Below, one piece after another: positions 12,406-24,889 of a stretch of 64,000 nucleotides of DNA (position 1 is the first letter of the stretch; each line of letters begins with the position of its first letter). The notes beneath the pieces are model-generated. The model worked only from the letters and a program-made list of their open reading frames with translations, was not told where the DNA came from and made no database searches. The stretch is taken from positions 45,276,001 through 45,340,000 of the forward strand of contig CM027378.1 in assembly GCA_015680905.1 (NCBI GenBank), read 5' to 3'. The DNA is from Coptis chinensis. Its lineage: Eukaryota; Streptophyta; Magnoliopsida; Ranunculales; Ranunculaceae. Position numbers and translations under genes: made by a program.

Positions 12406-12422
12406 TGGTGCCGCTGCCATCC
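12406..12422 (+). other. Element C primer-binding site
   Basis: TGGTGCCGCTGCCATCC starts 3 bases after the LTR end. The first bases and the GCTGCC resemble the complement of a tRNA-Asp 3' end (TGGCGCCGTTGCC). It pairs with the equivalent site of element A. Confidence 0.7.
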
Positions 12423-13525
12423 TAAGGACCAAAAGACCTTCCATTACAAGCTGGAATTGCTCCAAGGGGAAACTCCCACTCTCATTCCTATCCATCGCTT
12501 TTCATTTGTTTTCATCGTTTTTTTTTAAATCTTCCCGCGTTTCGCTACTGATCCGAGTTTGAATTTTTGGATGCACTTACAGGAACAAAAATTTAGGACT
12601 TGGAACAAAATCTATACACTAATATAAGATTGTTGTGAAAATTTGGGCTGATCATGAAAACTCCTGCGGCGTCTGAGCGATCATCGACACGCGTCCGGCT
12701 GGTTGAACTTCAGCGTCTTGTGGTGTTTAGTCTCTATTGGTACTCCTGTTTCATCTCCAGCATCCATTGTGAAATCTTGTTCCATTACCAGGCCTAACTC
12801 TCTGGACCTGTAACATATACTTCAAATATCTTCTGGGATTAAGGAAGTCGACAAGTTGGAACGTCTGTTTCATTTCTTTGGCAGACTTGCGGGACGCTAC
12901 AAGTTCCCAATTTTATACTATTTTTGAATGAATACCATGTATGTAGTGATTATGTACTAATTTATGGATTATTATTTACGTATTAGGCTAGAAATATGCA
13001 TGAATCATGTTAATACGCCTGTAAATATATATATGTGATTAAGTGGGTATGAATTGCATATTAATGTATATATACATACAAATGGTACTGTTTTGCATGG
13101 TTATCTCTATCTATACGTATAAGTATCTATTGTTGCATGTTTAGTATTTCTCTACGTATAAGTACATGGCCTTGTTTAATAAGTCGATTTTGTCGAGAAA
13201 GAGGAGAACATTCCAACGAGGGTTAAAATATGAGTTGGATAAGTTGTTTCTAAACCCTATGGGGTGAAGCTGCTCACTATATGACACTCGCAATCTCAAT
13301 GAGTATTGACAAAATAGAATTATTATGCAATACAAGAGTCGTATTTTAGTTTAGGTATAATACGTTGCATGTTTAGTTTACGTTTTTGCATTGTCGTATC
13401 TATCCACGTCCGTATAGTATCTTCGCATGTTATTGTATCTAGATACGTATGAGTGATTACAATTTGCCTGTTAGTGTAGATGTATATATATACGAAATAT
13501 ATATCTACCTATTTGTCTACATATA

Positions 13526-16136
13526 TATAACACCCCGTGTTTTATTTCTTTTATTTTTCCTAATAATAATAATAATAATAGATAATAGATAAAATAAAAT
13601 AAGATAAATGTTACTGGAAATAGGAGACGTGGGTTTATGGGATAAACTTTCTTCCCTATTTTGGGGGTTTTGTTTTTAACAGAAAGGAAACATAATAGAG
13701 TTTTCTCACGAGAGTTTCTGGGAGGAAAAAACACAATGAGGGTTTATAAAAAAAAAGAGGAGAGTTTTACTGAAAAGGTTTTGAACGAGGAAGATTATCT
13801 TTTCGCGTGACAGTAGACATCGGGCTTTCGGGGTTTCGCTTTCGGGAAGCAGTTTGGTTTTAAAACGGTGAGTAGATATTTTATCTTTCACTGAACCAAT
13901 ATTTCTAAGTCTGTTTAAAAACTTTAATGTCTGATATCTGATAATCTGTTAATTACTTTCTGTTCAATTATTCGTCATACTGTTTATTCTACATAATGTT
14001 CGTTAGTTTGCAGTACTGTGATCGACTTAGTCTGTAGTGTAAACAAACTTAAGAAATAAAAAGATGATTTTGAATCAAATTTAATTATTGATATACGTTG
14101 GATATAAGCTTGTTCTGTTGGAGTTTGGGTAAGCCGATTTTATTAAGTTTTGGGTTGAGGTGTTGATGTAGATCAAGTTGATATGGATTGTTGTTTGAAT
14201 GGGAGATTGGAACTGTTAGGGTGATAAATGGTTGCGTTTGGGTGTCTTTGTTGAAGCTCCGGAAGAGCTTCAATGGTGACCAAACCGTCCTGCGTTTTTG
14301 ATTGTTTGGATTAGTTTTTGTTTAGATTAGTTTTTGTTTGGATTTGGTTGGGAGATTGTTGTTGGGTTGAGGTGGATGTGTTGGTGGTGGAGTGGGTGAT
14401 GGAGAGGGGATGATTGGAGCTCTATTGATGTCGATCTCGATTTTTATAGTATGATGGAATCATGAATTGACGGTATAGGTAGGTGGGGTTTTTCGTGGGG
14501 ATGAAAACTGCGGGGTTCTTTTTGGTTATAGCTAGCCGGTGGTGGCTGTATAGGCGGTGGAGGTGTTGGTGGAAATTTGAGAGGAAGGAGATGAATAGTA
14601 ACAAAATCGATTTGGGCTTGGGCCAAATCGTGATGGGCTCATATGTTTTAACCTTTGGATTTTATTTTTGGGCTTAAGTTTAGACTATGGGCCTTAGACT
14701 TTAGGCCTTTGGGTTAGAAGAGTTTGGGGATGGCTGACTTTGACTGTTGACCAGAGTGGACTTTGACTTTGACCAGGGTTGACTTTGACCAGTTGACCTA
14801 AATTTGACTTTTTACTAAATTATGATTCGGTCTATTAGGATAATTCTAGGACTATTAGCATGTTTGACTTAGGCTAGGACCTTTCTAAATATACTTGTGT
14901 ACGTGTATTTACTGCTTTGTGATTTTTCAGTCTTTTACGATACACAACGTTATGACACTTATACATCCATGAAATTAATAACGCGTAAACCAAAATTACT
15001 TGAATCAAGATATTCCTTCGTTCTCTGAAATAATATATACAATAAATTTCAATAATGCGTAAACAAGATTTACCGCACTCTTTTAGAACTCTCCATGCCT
15101 CAAGTTTTGGAATTTAGTTTTATGACTGTTGATGTCATATGTTAGGTGGGCATTTATTGAATGTGCCATAAATGGCCCGTTAGCGTTATCTATGGGTATT
15201 CATTGAATGTGCCATGAATGACCCGGGTACTCATTGAATGTGCCATGAATGACCAGATTGTTTAGACTACCCTAGAGAGGAACTAAGGTATTCGCCTTGC
15301 GGGTTAGTGGTATTAATTTGATTATACGAGTGTTTGGGTTTACTTTTGAATACATATAGGATATCTATATATGTTATATACAAGTTCTAACTTTCTTTTG
15401 CAGAAGGGTAGGACTTAATAATATTTTGTGCAGGGACACGGTCCTACCCTTATACAGCAATGGATATTGGTAATTATTAAGTCAAGTTTTTAGATATTAA
15501 AACGAGTTATTAAAATAAGTTAATATAATGAAAGTTTTGCTTGGGAAGAAACTATGCCGGTTGAGATGACGGAACTACCTTTCTTCCCAGCTGAGAATGA
15601 TTAGGTTATGATAGAGTTAAAGTGTTAGTTGGATAAGAAAAGATTTGAATGTTTATATGTGGTTAGTCTACTCATACCAGCAAATTCCATTTTGCTGACC
15701 CATGTTTGCTTTGTTTTGGCAACGTGGGTGTGTTCTTGGGAACATAGGTAGAAGGCAGTGGAACCGCGGCGTTTGATTTGGGATTCTTGCCTGGAGCAGT
15801 CTGTTAGTTTTCTTTTAGGTCTGATTCTTATTGGAAGGATGTAATAACGTAGTTTTCTTTTCATATGATATGAGAATACGATGTTGAGGACCTGTTATTC
15901 TTAGAATGTTATATTGATGATTTTTGATGGAAGATAGACTTGCACAAAGTAATAAAGAGAATTTTTGGAGATTATTTTTGTTGTTAAGATTCTTTATGAT
16001 GTGGGTTTTAGGTTTTGACATGTGTTGTATCCACCCCGTCATAGCCTGGGTTTTTAGACAATTGAACCAAGTGATGTTTGAGATATTTATATTTCAAATA
16101 TTCATTTTTTTAATTGTTTAGAAATTGGCCGTGACA
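13526..16136 (+). mobile_element. Solo LTR of another Ty3/gypsy family in C's leader
   Basis: A 2611-bp insertion bounded by a perfect 5-bp duplication ATATA (13,521-13,525 and 16,137-16,141). It begins TATAACACCCCG and ends GCCGTGACA. Chromovirus-type LTRs commonly start TGTAACACCCC and end in ...ACA; here the first TG is TA. No primer site, gag or pol is inside, so it is best read as a solo LTR left by LTR-LTR recombination. It contains a TTGAC-rich tract at 14,728-14,815 and three 40-bp direct repeats. The flanking leader reads continuously with element A when it is removed. Confidence 0.7.
15147..15255 (+). repeat. Three direct repeats inside the solo LTR
   Basis: The word CATTGAATGTGCCATGAATG (with TTATTGAATGTGCCATAAAT in the first unit) occurs three times at roughly 30-50-base spacing, each followed by a GGCC/ACCCG-type tail. 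Short internal repeats of this kind are common in long LTRs. Confidence 0.7.
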
Positions 16137-16811
16137 ATATAATGATATCGATGTGTATTTGCCATGCAGACGTTATCGAAGTATTTATTGATGTACAACC
16201 TTGCCTATTCGTACTAATATATGTATGAGTAGAGTATCTTCATATGCTACTACATCTAGTATTGTATGAGTAGGTCGTATTTGCATGCTTGTACTTTCTC
16301 CCTTGCATAAATCTTAAAAAAAATAAATAAATAAATAAAAAAAAAATTAACAAAAATTAAAATTAATTAGGACCTTGCATAAATTTTAATTCCATAAATC
16401 TTAATCATATTCTAACAGTGTCTAGGAAACTTGAAAGATTGAGGTTACTTAATTAGAACCATGCTTGCACGGCAAGCCTCCTTCTTATCTCTCTTGTGAC
16501 CTGGCTGTTGGTTTATGCACACGTATTCCTAGCTTCACTACTACGTTAGCAGTAGCTTAGGCCTATGTTGTTCAACTATAATGCTTGAAGATAATCATAA
16601 AATTCAAGAAATAATAAGTTTCTTATGTCAATTAGATCTAATTTTATGCTTGTATGAGATTAAGGTCTGGTTCTACTAAAGAATTTGTCAATTTGAACAT
16701 ACTTATCGTAGGAGAAAATACGATAAGCATTTGCATATGTTTTCACCTCCACAAAGTTCTTCATCTATTAATCCAAATCAAAAAGATTCATCACCATTCC
16801 CATCATTCATT

Positions 16812-18479
16812 ATGGTCGATTTAAAATCCACCGGTGAGAAGCCCCTTTCGGACTTCTATACAAAGATTACGGAAGGACCTTCTTCCTGCATCATTCTCGA
16901 GGACATTGTCGGTGATTTTCAAATTCCACCAAACGTTTTTAGTTTGTTACCTGTGTATCATGGTTTGGATCATGAAAAACCATACAATCATCTTCGTAGG
17001 CTTCAGCAAGTGGCCATAACATTTCACCATCCAGCTGTCTTTAAGGAATAACTCTTGCTACGGCTGTTTCCATTCACTTTAGCGGAAAAAGCGTCAATTT
17101 GCCTAGCAGGACAACAGCCACAATCCATAGATACATGGAATAAACTTGTTCAAGATTTTATGCTTCAATTTTATACTCAGAAGAAAACTATTGAAATGCT
17201 TGAAAAATTCAATTCTTTTCATCAAAATCCTCATAAATCCTTTTACGAAAGCATGGAGTAAACTTTTTGATCTTCTTTTAGAATGTCCTCATCAAGAACT
17301 AGACAAAGTTGTCCTTGTTCGTTCATTCTTTAATGGACTTTCCTCGATCATCAAAAGAAACTCTTGATATAATGAACGCGGTTGCTTCATGGACAAAGGG
17401 GCTAATCTTGAAGCATATACTTTTCTAGAAAAACAAGCGAAAAAAAAGGTACACATTGGGGTAACACTGATTCTTCTAGGTCATCTAAGGACACTATTAC
17501 AAAAGCTACGTCTATTTTTGAAGTAAAACCCGATCCTGAATTAAAAAATTTGATAGAATCCCTCACTAAAAAAGTAGATGCCCTTGCAATTCAAGTAAAC
17601 GATTAACTCCCAAAACAGGTCATGAACGTTGACACATCCCCATGTGTTCTTTGTCTCAGTCATGAACATCCTGATGCTTATTGTCCCTTGTTATATGCCT
17701 CCCCTTCTCAACCATCAGAAGAGGCATATGCATTCAACATTCCTAATACACCTTGGCGACAACATCCGAATTTCGCTTGGCGCCCACCTCTACCACAGAT
17801 GGCTCCTCCAGGTTTCGCTAATCCACCTATTCACCCACCCAACAACTCTATTCCATACCGCCAAGGAAATAATCAGCAATACCAACAAAGTCAAAATCAA
17901 TTTCAAAATAATTCCAATGCTAACTATCAAACCAACCGCAGCCTTGTTCCAGCCAATCTAAATCCCAGCTATAATCAACAACTTCTCAGCAATAATCGTG
18001 AACTAGTACCTGTTGCACAACCTGCGCCACTCGTAATGGATAGGACAAGCGAGACATTTTTAGCTTACATGAACCAACAATCACTTCAACAATTGGCGCA
18101 AGAAAAGAGTCAGAAAGGCGTGTTTCCTGGACAAACAGTTCCAAACCCTAAGCCAGCAAACACTACCTTTGAACTCACCAATGCACCTGGTACAAGTACT
18201 CCAAACCAAGGTGAGGTGCACGCAATCACTACTCTTCGATCTGGCAAAACTGTAGACAATCAAATATGTATGCCAGATGATCAGCCAAAGGTATCCGAAG
18301 GTTCCAATGAATCTATTTCCAATAATGAACCTACAAAGGATTCATCAAATCCAACAAAGTCAACATCTCAAAAATTAGGAAACAAGCAAGCGGACCCCTA
18401 TGCCAAATTCCGGCCTAAGGCACCGTTTCCTGCACGCTTGGCAAATAATAAACCTGATGAGAATTTTGATAAAATTTAA
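16812..18479 (+). pseudogene. Element C gag (capsid, zinc knuckle, Gln/Asn-rich tail)
   Basis: The ATG at 16,812 matches the gag start of A and B. The capsid block RLFPFTLAEKAS...W..LVQDFMLQFY is followed by EAW/KAWSKLFDLLLECP and an intact zinc knuckle (C-VLC-LSHE-H-PDAY-C, near residue 280). A long Gln/Asn/Pro-rich stretch and the KPKAPFPARL-like linker come next. Damage: in-frame TAA at about 17,049, a frameshift near 17,260, more breaks in 17,370-17,610, and a TAA at 18,477. The frame from 17,622 to 18,479 is the longest intact part (285 codons). Role: capsid and RNA packaging. Confidence 0.88.
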
Positions 18480-18494
18480 GAAACTTTTCAGAAT

Positions 18495-19300
18495 TTGACA
18501 ATTAACTTACCTTTTCTCGATGCCCTAAAGCTATTGCCCAAACATGCAAAATTTCTAAAAGATATGTGCACCACAAAAAGGAGAACTAATGTTCCTCAAC
18601 AAGCATTCCTCACTGAACAGTTTCCATCCATCACCGAACGTAATGGTATAGTCAAATACAACTTCCATGCACCTTAGGTAACAAATATACGGCTACTGCG
18701 CTACTAGACCTAGGAGCTAGTGTGAACTTACTTCCATATTACTTATTTAAACAACTAGGTCTTCATGAGCTTAAACCTACCACCATGACTCTACAGTTAG
18801 CTGATCGTTCCATTAAGTATCTAAAAGGGATTGTGGAAAATGTCCTTGTAAAAGTCCAAGACTTTTACTATCCTGTAGACTTTGTTATTTTGGATACAGA
18901 AGTTGCATGTGATTCCATTCCTATTATCTTAGGACGTCCGTTCCTAGCAACTGTTAATGCTCTCATTAACTGTAGGGATGGTTCCATGACCATGTCCTTC
19001 GGAAATCTTTCGGTCGAGGTGAATGTGTTCAAGTTGATGAAACAAATTCCAGAGCCTGACATTGATGGTGAAATGAACAGGGTTGACAGCATTGCGCAAG
19101 AGTATTTAACAAACTATTTTCCTGAAGATGAAGTATACCAATTTCTTTCCTTTAGCGATTCTAAATTTGAAGACGATGATTATACACAAGAAGTAAACGA
19201 GTTATTAGAGTCAATACCACTATTTGACCCTACGACCATGATGTCCAGTGACTTGGATGAACATCAATCGGTTTACTCCATAGAAGACGACTTTCCTTAA
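18495..19300 (+). pseudogene. Element C protease region
   Basis: Frames 18,495-18,677 and 18,722-19,300 carry LPKHAKFLKDMCTTKRRTN, then the aspartic protease around ALLDLGASVNLLPYYLF (the active-site Asp lies just before 18,722), LQLADRSIKY, and IPIILGRPFLATVNALI, ending in an acidic linker. About 45 bases are missing at 18,660 relative to element A, causing a frame break. The catalytic D-L-G-A is present. The frame ends at a TAA (19,298-19,300) where A reads through, so gag-pol is interrupted. Confidence 0.87.
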
Positions 19301-20960
19301 GAATCTTTAATACCCACTCCACCTACCCCTGACTTAAAACCTCTTCCATCGGAATTAAAATACGTACATCTTCATCCAGATGGTAGTTATCCAATTATCA
19401 TATCATCACAATTGACTGACGATCAAGAATCTCGTTTAATAGATGTCAGTCAACAACACCGTTCTGCTATTGGATGGTCCCTTGATGACATTAAAGGCAT
19501 TGACCCTACTGTGTGCACCCATCTCATACATATTGAAGAAAATGTTAAGACGTCGCATGAACCGCAGCGTCGTCTAAACCCAACCATGAAAGATGTGGTA
19601 CGGGAGAAATTTTTAAGATTACTTGATGCGAGTATTATTTACCCTATCTCCGATAGTGTTTGGGTGAGTCCAGTACACGTTGTTCCAAAGAAATCTGGCA
19701 TTACAGTTGTGCGCAATGATAAAGATGAATGTATCTCTGCTCGTATTCCAGTGAAATGGCGAATATGCATTGCCTACCGCAAACTTAATGCAGTCACTAG
19801 TAAGGATCACTTCCTACTGCCCTTCATCGATCAGATGCTTGAACGGTTAGCCGGTCATGCATATTACTATTTTCTTGATGATTATTCAGGATATTTTCAG
19901 ATAGTCATAGATCCTACTGATCAAGAAAAGACCACGTTCACCTGTCCATTTGGTACATTTGCATATAAACGAATGCCTTTCGGCCTTTGCAATGCACCTG
20001 GTACTTTCCAACGCTGCATGTTTCACATTTTCAGTGATATGGTTGAAGGTTTTATGGAAGTATTCATGGACGACTTCTCAATATATGGCGATTCTTTCGA
20101 TAGCTGTCTATCAAATCTTGAAAAGGTCTTTACACGTTGTGAAGAGAAAAACATTGTTCTTAATTAGGAAAAATGTCATTTCATGGTTACAAAAGGAATA
20201 GTTCTAGGACATATTGTTTCAAAGGATGGAATCGAAGTCGATAAAGCTAAGATTGAAAAAATTATTTCACTTCCTATACCAAAAATAGTTCACGACATTC
20301 GCACATTCTTAGGACACGTAGGTTTCTATAGGAGATTTATTCAAGATTTCTCAAAGGTTGCTCGACCTTTAACCAACCTCCTGCTTAAAGATGCCTCTTT
20401 TGACTTCACTTTCAATTGCAAACAAGCTTTTGAGACCTTAAAATCCTCCCTAACTACCGCTCCCATAATTCAACCACCTGATTGGTCTAAACCTTTTGAA
20501 TTAATGTGTGACACGACCTTACTATGCTATTGGAGTGTACTAGGGCAACGCCGAGAAGATAAGCCAATTGTCATTTACTACGAGTAAAACCCTTAATGAA
20601 GCTCAACGTAACTATACCACCACTGAGAAAGAGTTTCTCGCTATTGTATATGCCTTGGATAAGTTTCGTCCGCACCTAGTGGGTTCTTCCACAATTGTCT
20701 ACACCGCCATCGCGTAACTAGTTACCTATTAGCGAAAAAGATGCAAAACGAGGTTGATCTGTTGGATTCTCCTCTTGCAAGAATTTACTCTAGAAATTAG
20801 AGATAAAAAAGGTTGCAAAAATGTGGTTGCAGACCATTTATCATGACTCATCAGTGAAATCGATAATGATACAGAACCCATCTGTGATTCCTTTCCCGAT
20901 GAACACTTGTATTCCATTTTTTCGTCTCCTTGGTACGATGACATAGTAAATTACTTAGTT
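19301..20960 (+). pseudogene. Element C reverse transcriptase and RNase H
   Basis: The frame 19,412-20,167 holds an almost complete Ty3/gypsy RT: FLLPFIDQMLERLAG, YYFLDDYSGYFQI, FGTFAYKRMPFGLCNAPGT and the catalytic FMDDFSIYG. In the first-Asp motif, FLDDYSGY replaces the FLD-GYSGY seen in A. It stops at an in-frame TAG (20,165), resumes at 20,183 with GHIVSKDGIEVD and the connection domain, and ends near 20,587. RNase H follows in fragments ([16 protein letters not shown] near 20,625; HLS-like end near 20,850). RT and RNase H copy element RNA into DNA inside the particle. Confidence 0.88.
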
Positions 20961-21039
20961 ACCGAGGAAGTCCCTTCATCTTGGTCTCGTAATGACTGAA
21001 AAAAGTTATTATCCACTATGAAATTTTATTTCTAGGATG

Positions 21040-22199
21040 ATCCTTACCTCTTCAAGTATTGTTCTGACCAACTAATCCGCCGTTGGATTCCCGACTGCGA
21101 ACATAATGACGTGTTATCCTTCTGCTATGAACAATCTTATGGTGGTCATTTCAGTGGAAAGAAAACAGCGGTAAAGGTTCTACAATGTGAATTTTATTGG
21201 CCAACACTATTTCGAGATGCACATGAGCATTGCAAAGCATGTAACCGCTGGCAGCAGCTAGGACGCATTACTCAATGCAATATGATGCCCTTAAATCCCA
21301 TTTTAATTGTGGAAATCTTCATGGGTCCCTTTCCAAATTCTCATGGCTTCCTATACATACTGGTAGCCGTTGACTACATGTCCAAATGGATTGAGGCTTT
21401 GGCATGTCGTGCTAATGATCATAAAATAGTCGTTTTGTTCGTAAAGGAAAATATTTTCTCACGATTTGGTGTTCCCAAAGCTATAATTAGTGATGGGGGA
21501 AAATATTTCTGTAATAAATTTTTTGAATCATTAGTAAAGAAATATGGAGTCACGCACAAATTGACAACTCCGTATCATCCTCAGACCAGTGGCCAAGTAG
21601 AAGTCTCTAATAGAGAGATCAAATCCATTTTGGAAAAAACTGTTAATCCATCTAGAAAAGACTGGTCTCTAAGATTATCTGATGCCTTGTGGGCATATAG
21701 AACAGCTTTTAAGACACCTATAGGGATGCCTCCTTATCGCCTCGCTTTTGGAAAACCTTGTCATCTGTCGGTTGAACTTGAACATCATGCTCTATGGGCC
21801 ATCAAAAGGTTCAATTATAATACCAATGCGGCAGGCGAGAAGCGAAAATTGCAGTTAAATGAGCTTGAGGAAATTCGGAGTGATGCCTATGATCTCTCGA
21901 AGTCCTATAAAGCCAACATGAAAAGAGTGCATGACAAGCACATATTGAGAAAAGATTTCAAAGTTAGTCAAAAAGTTTTGTTGTACAACTCGAGATTACA
22001 CATTTTTCCAGGAAAATTAAAAACTCGATGGTCCGTCCTTTTGATCGTCTCTGTCACCCCTTATGAGGCTATATCTTTGAAAAATTTAAACGATAACAGC
22101 GAATTTCAAGTAAATGGCCAACGTCTAAAACATTATCATGAGTTGCGCTTTCCAGATGTCGAAAAGACTCTTCTCCAAGATCCAGTTTACACAGACTAA
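21040..22199 (+). pseudogene. Element C integrase
   Basis: The frame from 21,111 is 362 codons long and nearly intact. The zinc-binding part is [11 protein letters not shown]...[20 protein letters not shown]. The core has the D,D,E triad in [24 protein letters not shown] and [13 protein letters not shown]. The C-terminal part ([18 protein letters not shown]) matches the GPY/F-type region of plant gypsy integrases. A short deletion is likely between NPILIVEIF and MGPFPNSHG, since relatives have about six more residues there. Integrase inserts the cDNA and makes the 5-bp target duplications seen here. The start of the domain before 21,111 is broken by stops. Confidence 0.9.
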
Positions 22200-22361
22200 T
22201 AGATTCGCTGGTGTACTTCCTTCCATGTGATTAAAACAGGGAAAGTACGCCATTAGGGTAGTCGGGCCCTCTTCTATTTTCTTTTCTAAATATCCCTAGA
22301 GTGTGTGGTTGCAAGCGCCAGAACCTTAGTCCACAAAAACTTTTATCAAAATTGAGTATAA

Positions 22362-22484
22362 ATGTCTTCTGTTAATCGAGCAAACGTGCCTTCTAGTAAA
22401 CAATGGGTTCCCAAAATTTCCCCTCCTTCATTCTCTTTCCTTTTCTATTCTCTCCCTCGCGAACTTCAGCTCATCATTTAGTGT
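22362..22484 (+). pseudogene. Short accessory ORF with F-box-like motif (element C copy)
   Basis: ATG at 22,362 opens 40 codons that begin MSSVNRANVPSSKQWVPKIS and contain SLPRELQLII before a TAG. The element B ORF at 33,552-33,241 starts MSSVAKKNRPPSKTRWISF and has TLPRELLLKIL, so the two are the same gene, truncated here. The LPRELLLKIL segment resembles the opening of an F-box, but it is short and could be chance. Function unknown. Confidence 0.45.
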
Positions 22485-23419
22485 AAGTCTCACCCATCTC
22501 GAATAGGTAATGGTCGTAGTACTTTTGCTCGAAAGTGACATGCATGAAGGATGGGGTGGTGTATTAATTGTCAAACACCTTTCTGTCCAGGTCTTGAATT
22601 ACTATCCGATATGAGCCGGTATAAGGTATTTATTGTTTGACCCCAGCTCAGCAGGATAAACTTCATCGTCGTCCCGTTGCTCCCACAGGTTGGGATTCGT
22701 CTTGAAGATCTGACGTTAAAAGACTCACATTCATCTTGAGGATCTGACATTAAAAGACTCACATTCGTCTTGAGAATCTAACATTAAAAGACTCAACATG
22801 TATATACTCGTTTTTTTTTATCTCCCTTAGCACTAAGCATGGTGCCCAAAGAGAGTCGTGATATGCAACATCGGACATTTCCTAGTTCGTACTGGCAATG
22901 GATTCCACCAGGCCAACCCCAAGCAGTTTTCTATGTGACTGTATTTCGGGGCGGTTTGAGGCTATACCATATGTACTAAGGGTAATATTATTACTAGACC
23001 ATTGCACATTAGTCAGGGATGGGATCGTCCTGAACCCTAGTCCCCCAAAGCATAAAGGTTAGGCCACAGTCTGGCTGGATTGGGTTCGCCCCAGAGCCGA
23101 CATGAAAGTTGCCTAATTTAGCTATTTGTGGTATTTTTTTCTGGACTACCGATGTTGTTGACACGTTCCTCTCGACTTGTACATTTGTATATAAAATTTG
23201 TTAAAAAAAATAAAAAAAATAAAAATAAAAATAAAAAGGCTTTGATGTGCCTTAGCCATATTCCATTGGATGGCATTTTTAATGCCGATCGTTTTGACAT
23301 CTCGCTCGTTCAATTTGAAGTTAAAACGAATCGCAATTCCGGGTTTGAAATTTTGGGACATAAGGGGAATTTTTGGAAATCATTTGGGCTTGGGCCAAAA
23401 ATTAGAACCCGACACAAAC

Positions 23420-23425
23420 CACGTG
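23420..23425 (+). promoter_or_regulatory. G-box upstream of aORF1
   Basis: CACGTG lies about 110 bases before the aORF1 start. Element B has two CACGTG sites at a comparable place before its own aORF copy. CACGTG is the core bound by plant bZIP and bHLH factors. Function is inferred from position only. Confidence 0.35.
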
Positions 23426-23528
23426 TCCGGTCACACAACCCAGCACGCGAGGCAATCCACGCATCAGCCTCTCCCATTTCTTCCCCTCCCCGAATTCAGG
23501 ATCTTGCTCCCACTCAAACCACACTAGC

Positions 23529-24612
23529 ATGACGCTGTATCCCGTGTCTCATCTCAATCACTCTATGGCTGGAAATTGGAGAATCACAGTTGAGCAAAAT
23601 TTTACAAATCTCTATAATTTTAGAATGTTCCATCCCTTTTTTGATGGGGAAATTGCTAGTAGAGAGTGAGAATACCTTTTGCATCGAATTCCAGCTCATT
23701 ACTCCGAAGATTTAGTGTTAAAGTTCTATAACAATGGAGGTTTTCGGGGGAATGAGTTTTGGATTACAGGGGATGGGTTGGAATGTGAACTCTCGTTGGA
23801 GTTGATATCGACTCGGCGAATATTCCAATCAACTCCGATAGTCCGACACTGCTGATATCGGAGTATCCGAATACAATGGAGTTGATGTTTGACACGCTTC
23901 TCGAGGGTGAATACAATGATGGCTCGAGATGCGTGTACCAACATTCCCTCCGACGGAACCAACTGGCAGTCACACAATGGCTAGCCTACAACGCCATCGG
24001 TACATCAAAGACGTCTGACGTCAACAAGACGTTCTTGCATCTGCTCTGGATACTTCAGGAGAAGAAGGAAACTTTCTGCATGGTTCATATCCTTGGCCAT
24101 GTACTTACGACTGCTTCTGACAGGTCAGCTTCTCTTGCTATACTTGTTACATAGATTATGATAAATTTAGGGTTCCAATCCGCTAGTCCATTAATTCAAA
24201 CAAGGTCTTTCAAAAAATTTGCAATTTTTGAGACTTGTGTCATGGACCATTGGGAACCTATAGCGAGAGATGATATTGAGCGTGATAACGTACCTCCTCC
24301 TCCTCCTTCACCACCCAACTATTTTAATGAGGATACCATGCGCTGAATCAGCACTCCCATGGAAGCTTTGAGACACATGAACTCAGGAATGCGTAGCATG
24401 TTTGTCCGCTAGTATAAGTTTCAACAGGAATTACGTGATCGTCAGGGCCATTTACAGCGCATGATGATGGCTTATCAGCAACAGTTTCAAGAACAGGTGG
24501 TTAGGTCTTTGGCAACCATACAGGAATAGTTATCTCAACTAGGAGTTCGCAATACTCGTCGTCGTCGGAACCTTGGTTCATCATCAGCTAACCCTGAGGA
24601 TTCACAGTAGCA
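23529..24612 (+). pseudogene. aORF1: accessory protein of element C
   Basis: Starts at ATG 23,529 or the in-frame ATG at 23,565 (MAGNWRITVEQNF). Blocks in order: LVLKFYNN, a degenerate L/I-rich helix, LAVTQWLAYNAIGTSKTSDV, LHLLWILQEKKETFCMVHIL, IMINLGFQ, a Pro-rich linker, NYFNEDTMR, PMEALRHMNSG, then a Gln-rich predicted coiled coil ending in a basic TRRRRN run near 24,560. The same blocks occur in aORF2 and in B's aORF. At least four in-frame stops and one or two frameshifts break it. It is not gag, pol or a recognised envelope. The general style resembles plant proteins called putative plant transposon protein. Function unknown. Confidence 0.6.
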
Positions 24613-24889
24613 GCTTGTTCCTCTTAGTCTAAAAAATGACTCTTTCATTTATTTCCCTTATACACTGTATTTTTATTTTTCTAGTGATGAAAAACGATAT
24701 ATCGTTTGATTTCTCATAATTTTGTATCTCCATCCGGTTTGAATGAGAAATTATTTATGTTATGCGATTATTGTCATTCCTAAAATGGTAGCATGTTCCT
24801 TGATGCACTAGGCCTATTCTCTAAGCCCAACGGTCAATACCCAACGGACTTATCCAAACAGTCAAATACCCAACGATCAGATTTTCCAT

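Larger units (their letters stand above)
12423..16811 (+). other. Element C leader (interrupted by a solo LTR)
   Basis: Without the inserted 13,526-16,136 solo LTR and its TSD this is about 1.8 kb of AT-rich untranslated sequence, homologous to 3785-5497 of A on the other strand. It shares the conserved block at about 13,165-13,325 and the CCTAGCTTCACTAC segment near 16,530. No gene is seen; the minus-strand ORFs here lie antisense and are not preserved by codon. Confidence 0.7.
22200..23528 (+). other. Element C post-integrase spacer
   Basis: The first part (22,200-22,360, with GTGTGTGGTTG...GCGCCAGAACCTTAG) is conserved with 34,400-34,510 of B and 39,700-39,770 of E2. A short ORF starts at 22,362 (separate entry). 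A 47-codon ORF at 22,839-22,982 follows a CTCCCTTAG acceptor-like site but I see no relative. The stretch 23,050-23,110 with GCAACTTTCATGTCGG (reverse sense) is again shared with B and E2. A G-box CACGTG lies at 23,420. Confidence 0.55.

Noticed and set aside
14422-14677. Overlapping ORFs on both strands in the solo LTR
   Set aside because: Short, low complexity, and inside an LTR.
18868-19092. Minus-strand ORFs overlapping element C pol
   Set aside because: Shadows of the protease and RT frames.
23128-23532. 134-codon plus-strand ORF beginning in an A-rich tract
   Set aside because: It includes a KNKKNKNKNKK run from poly-A sequence and ends just before aORF1; part is spacer shared with B near 32,850-33,030, where the frame is not kept.
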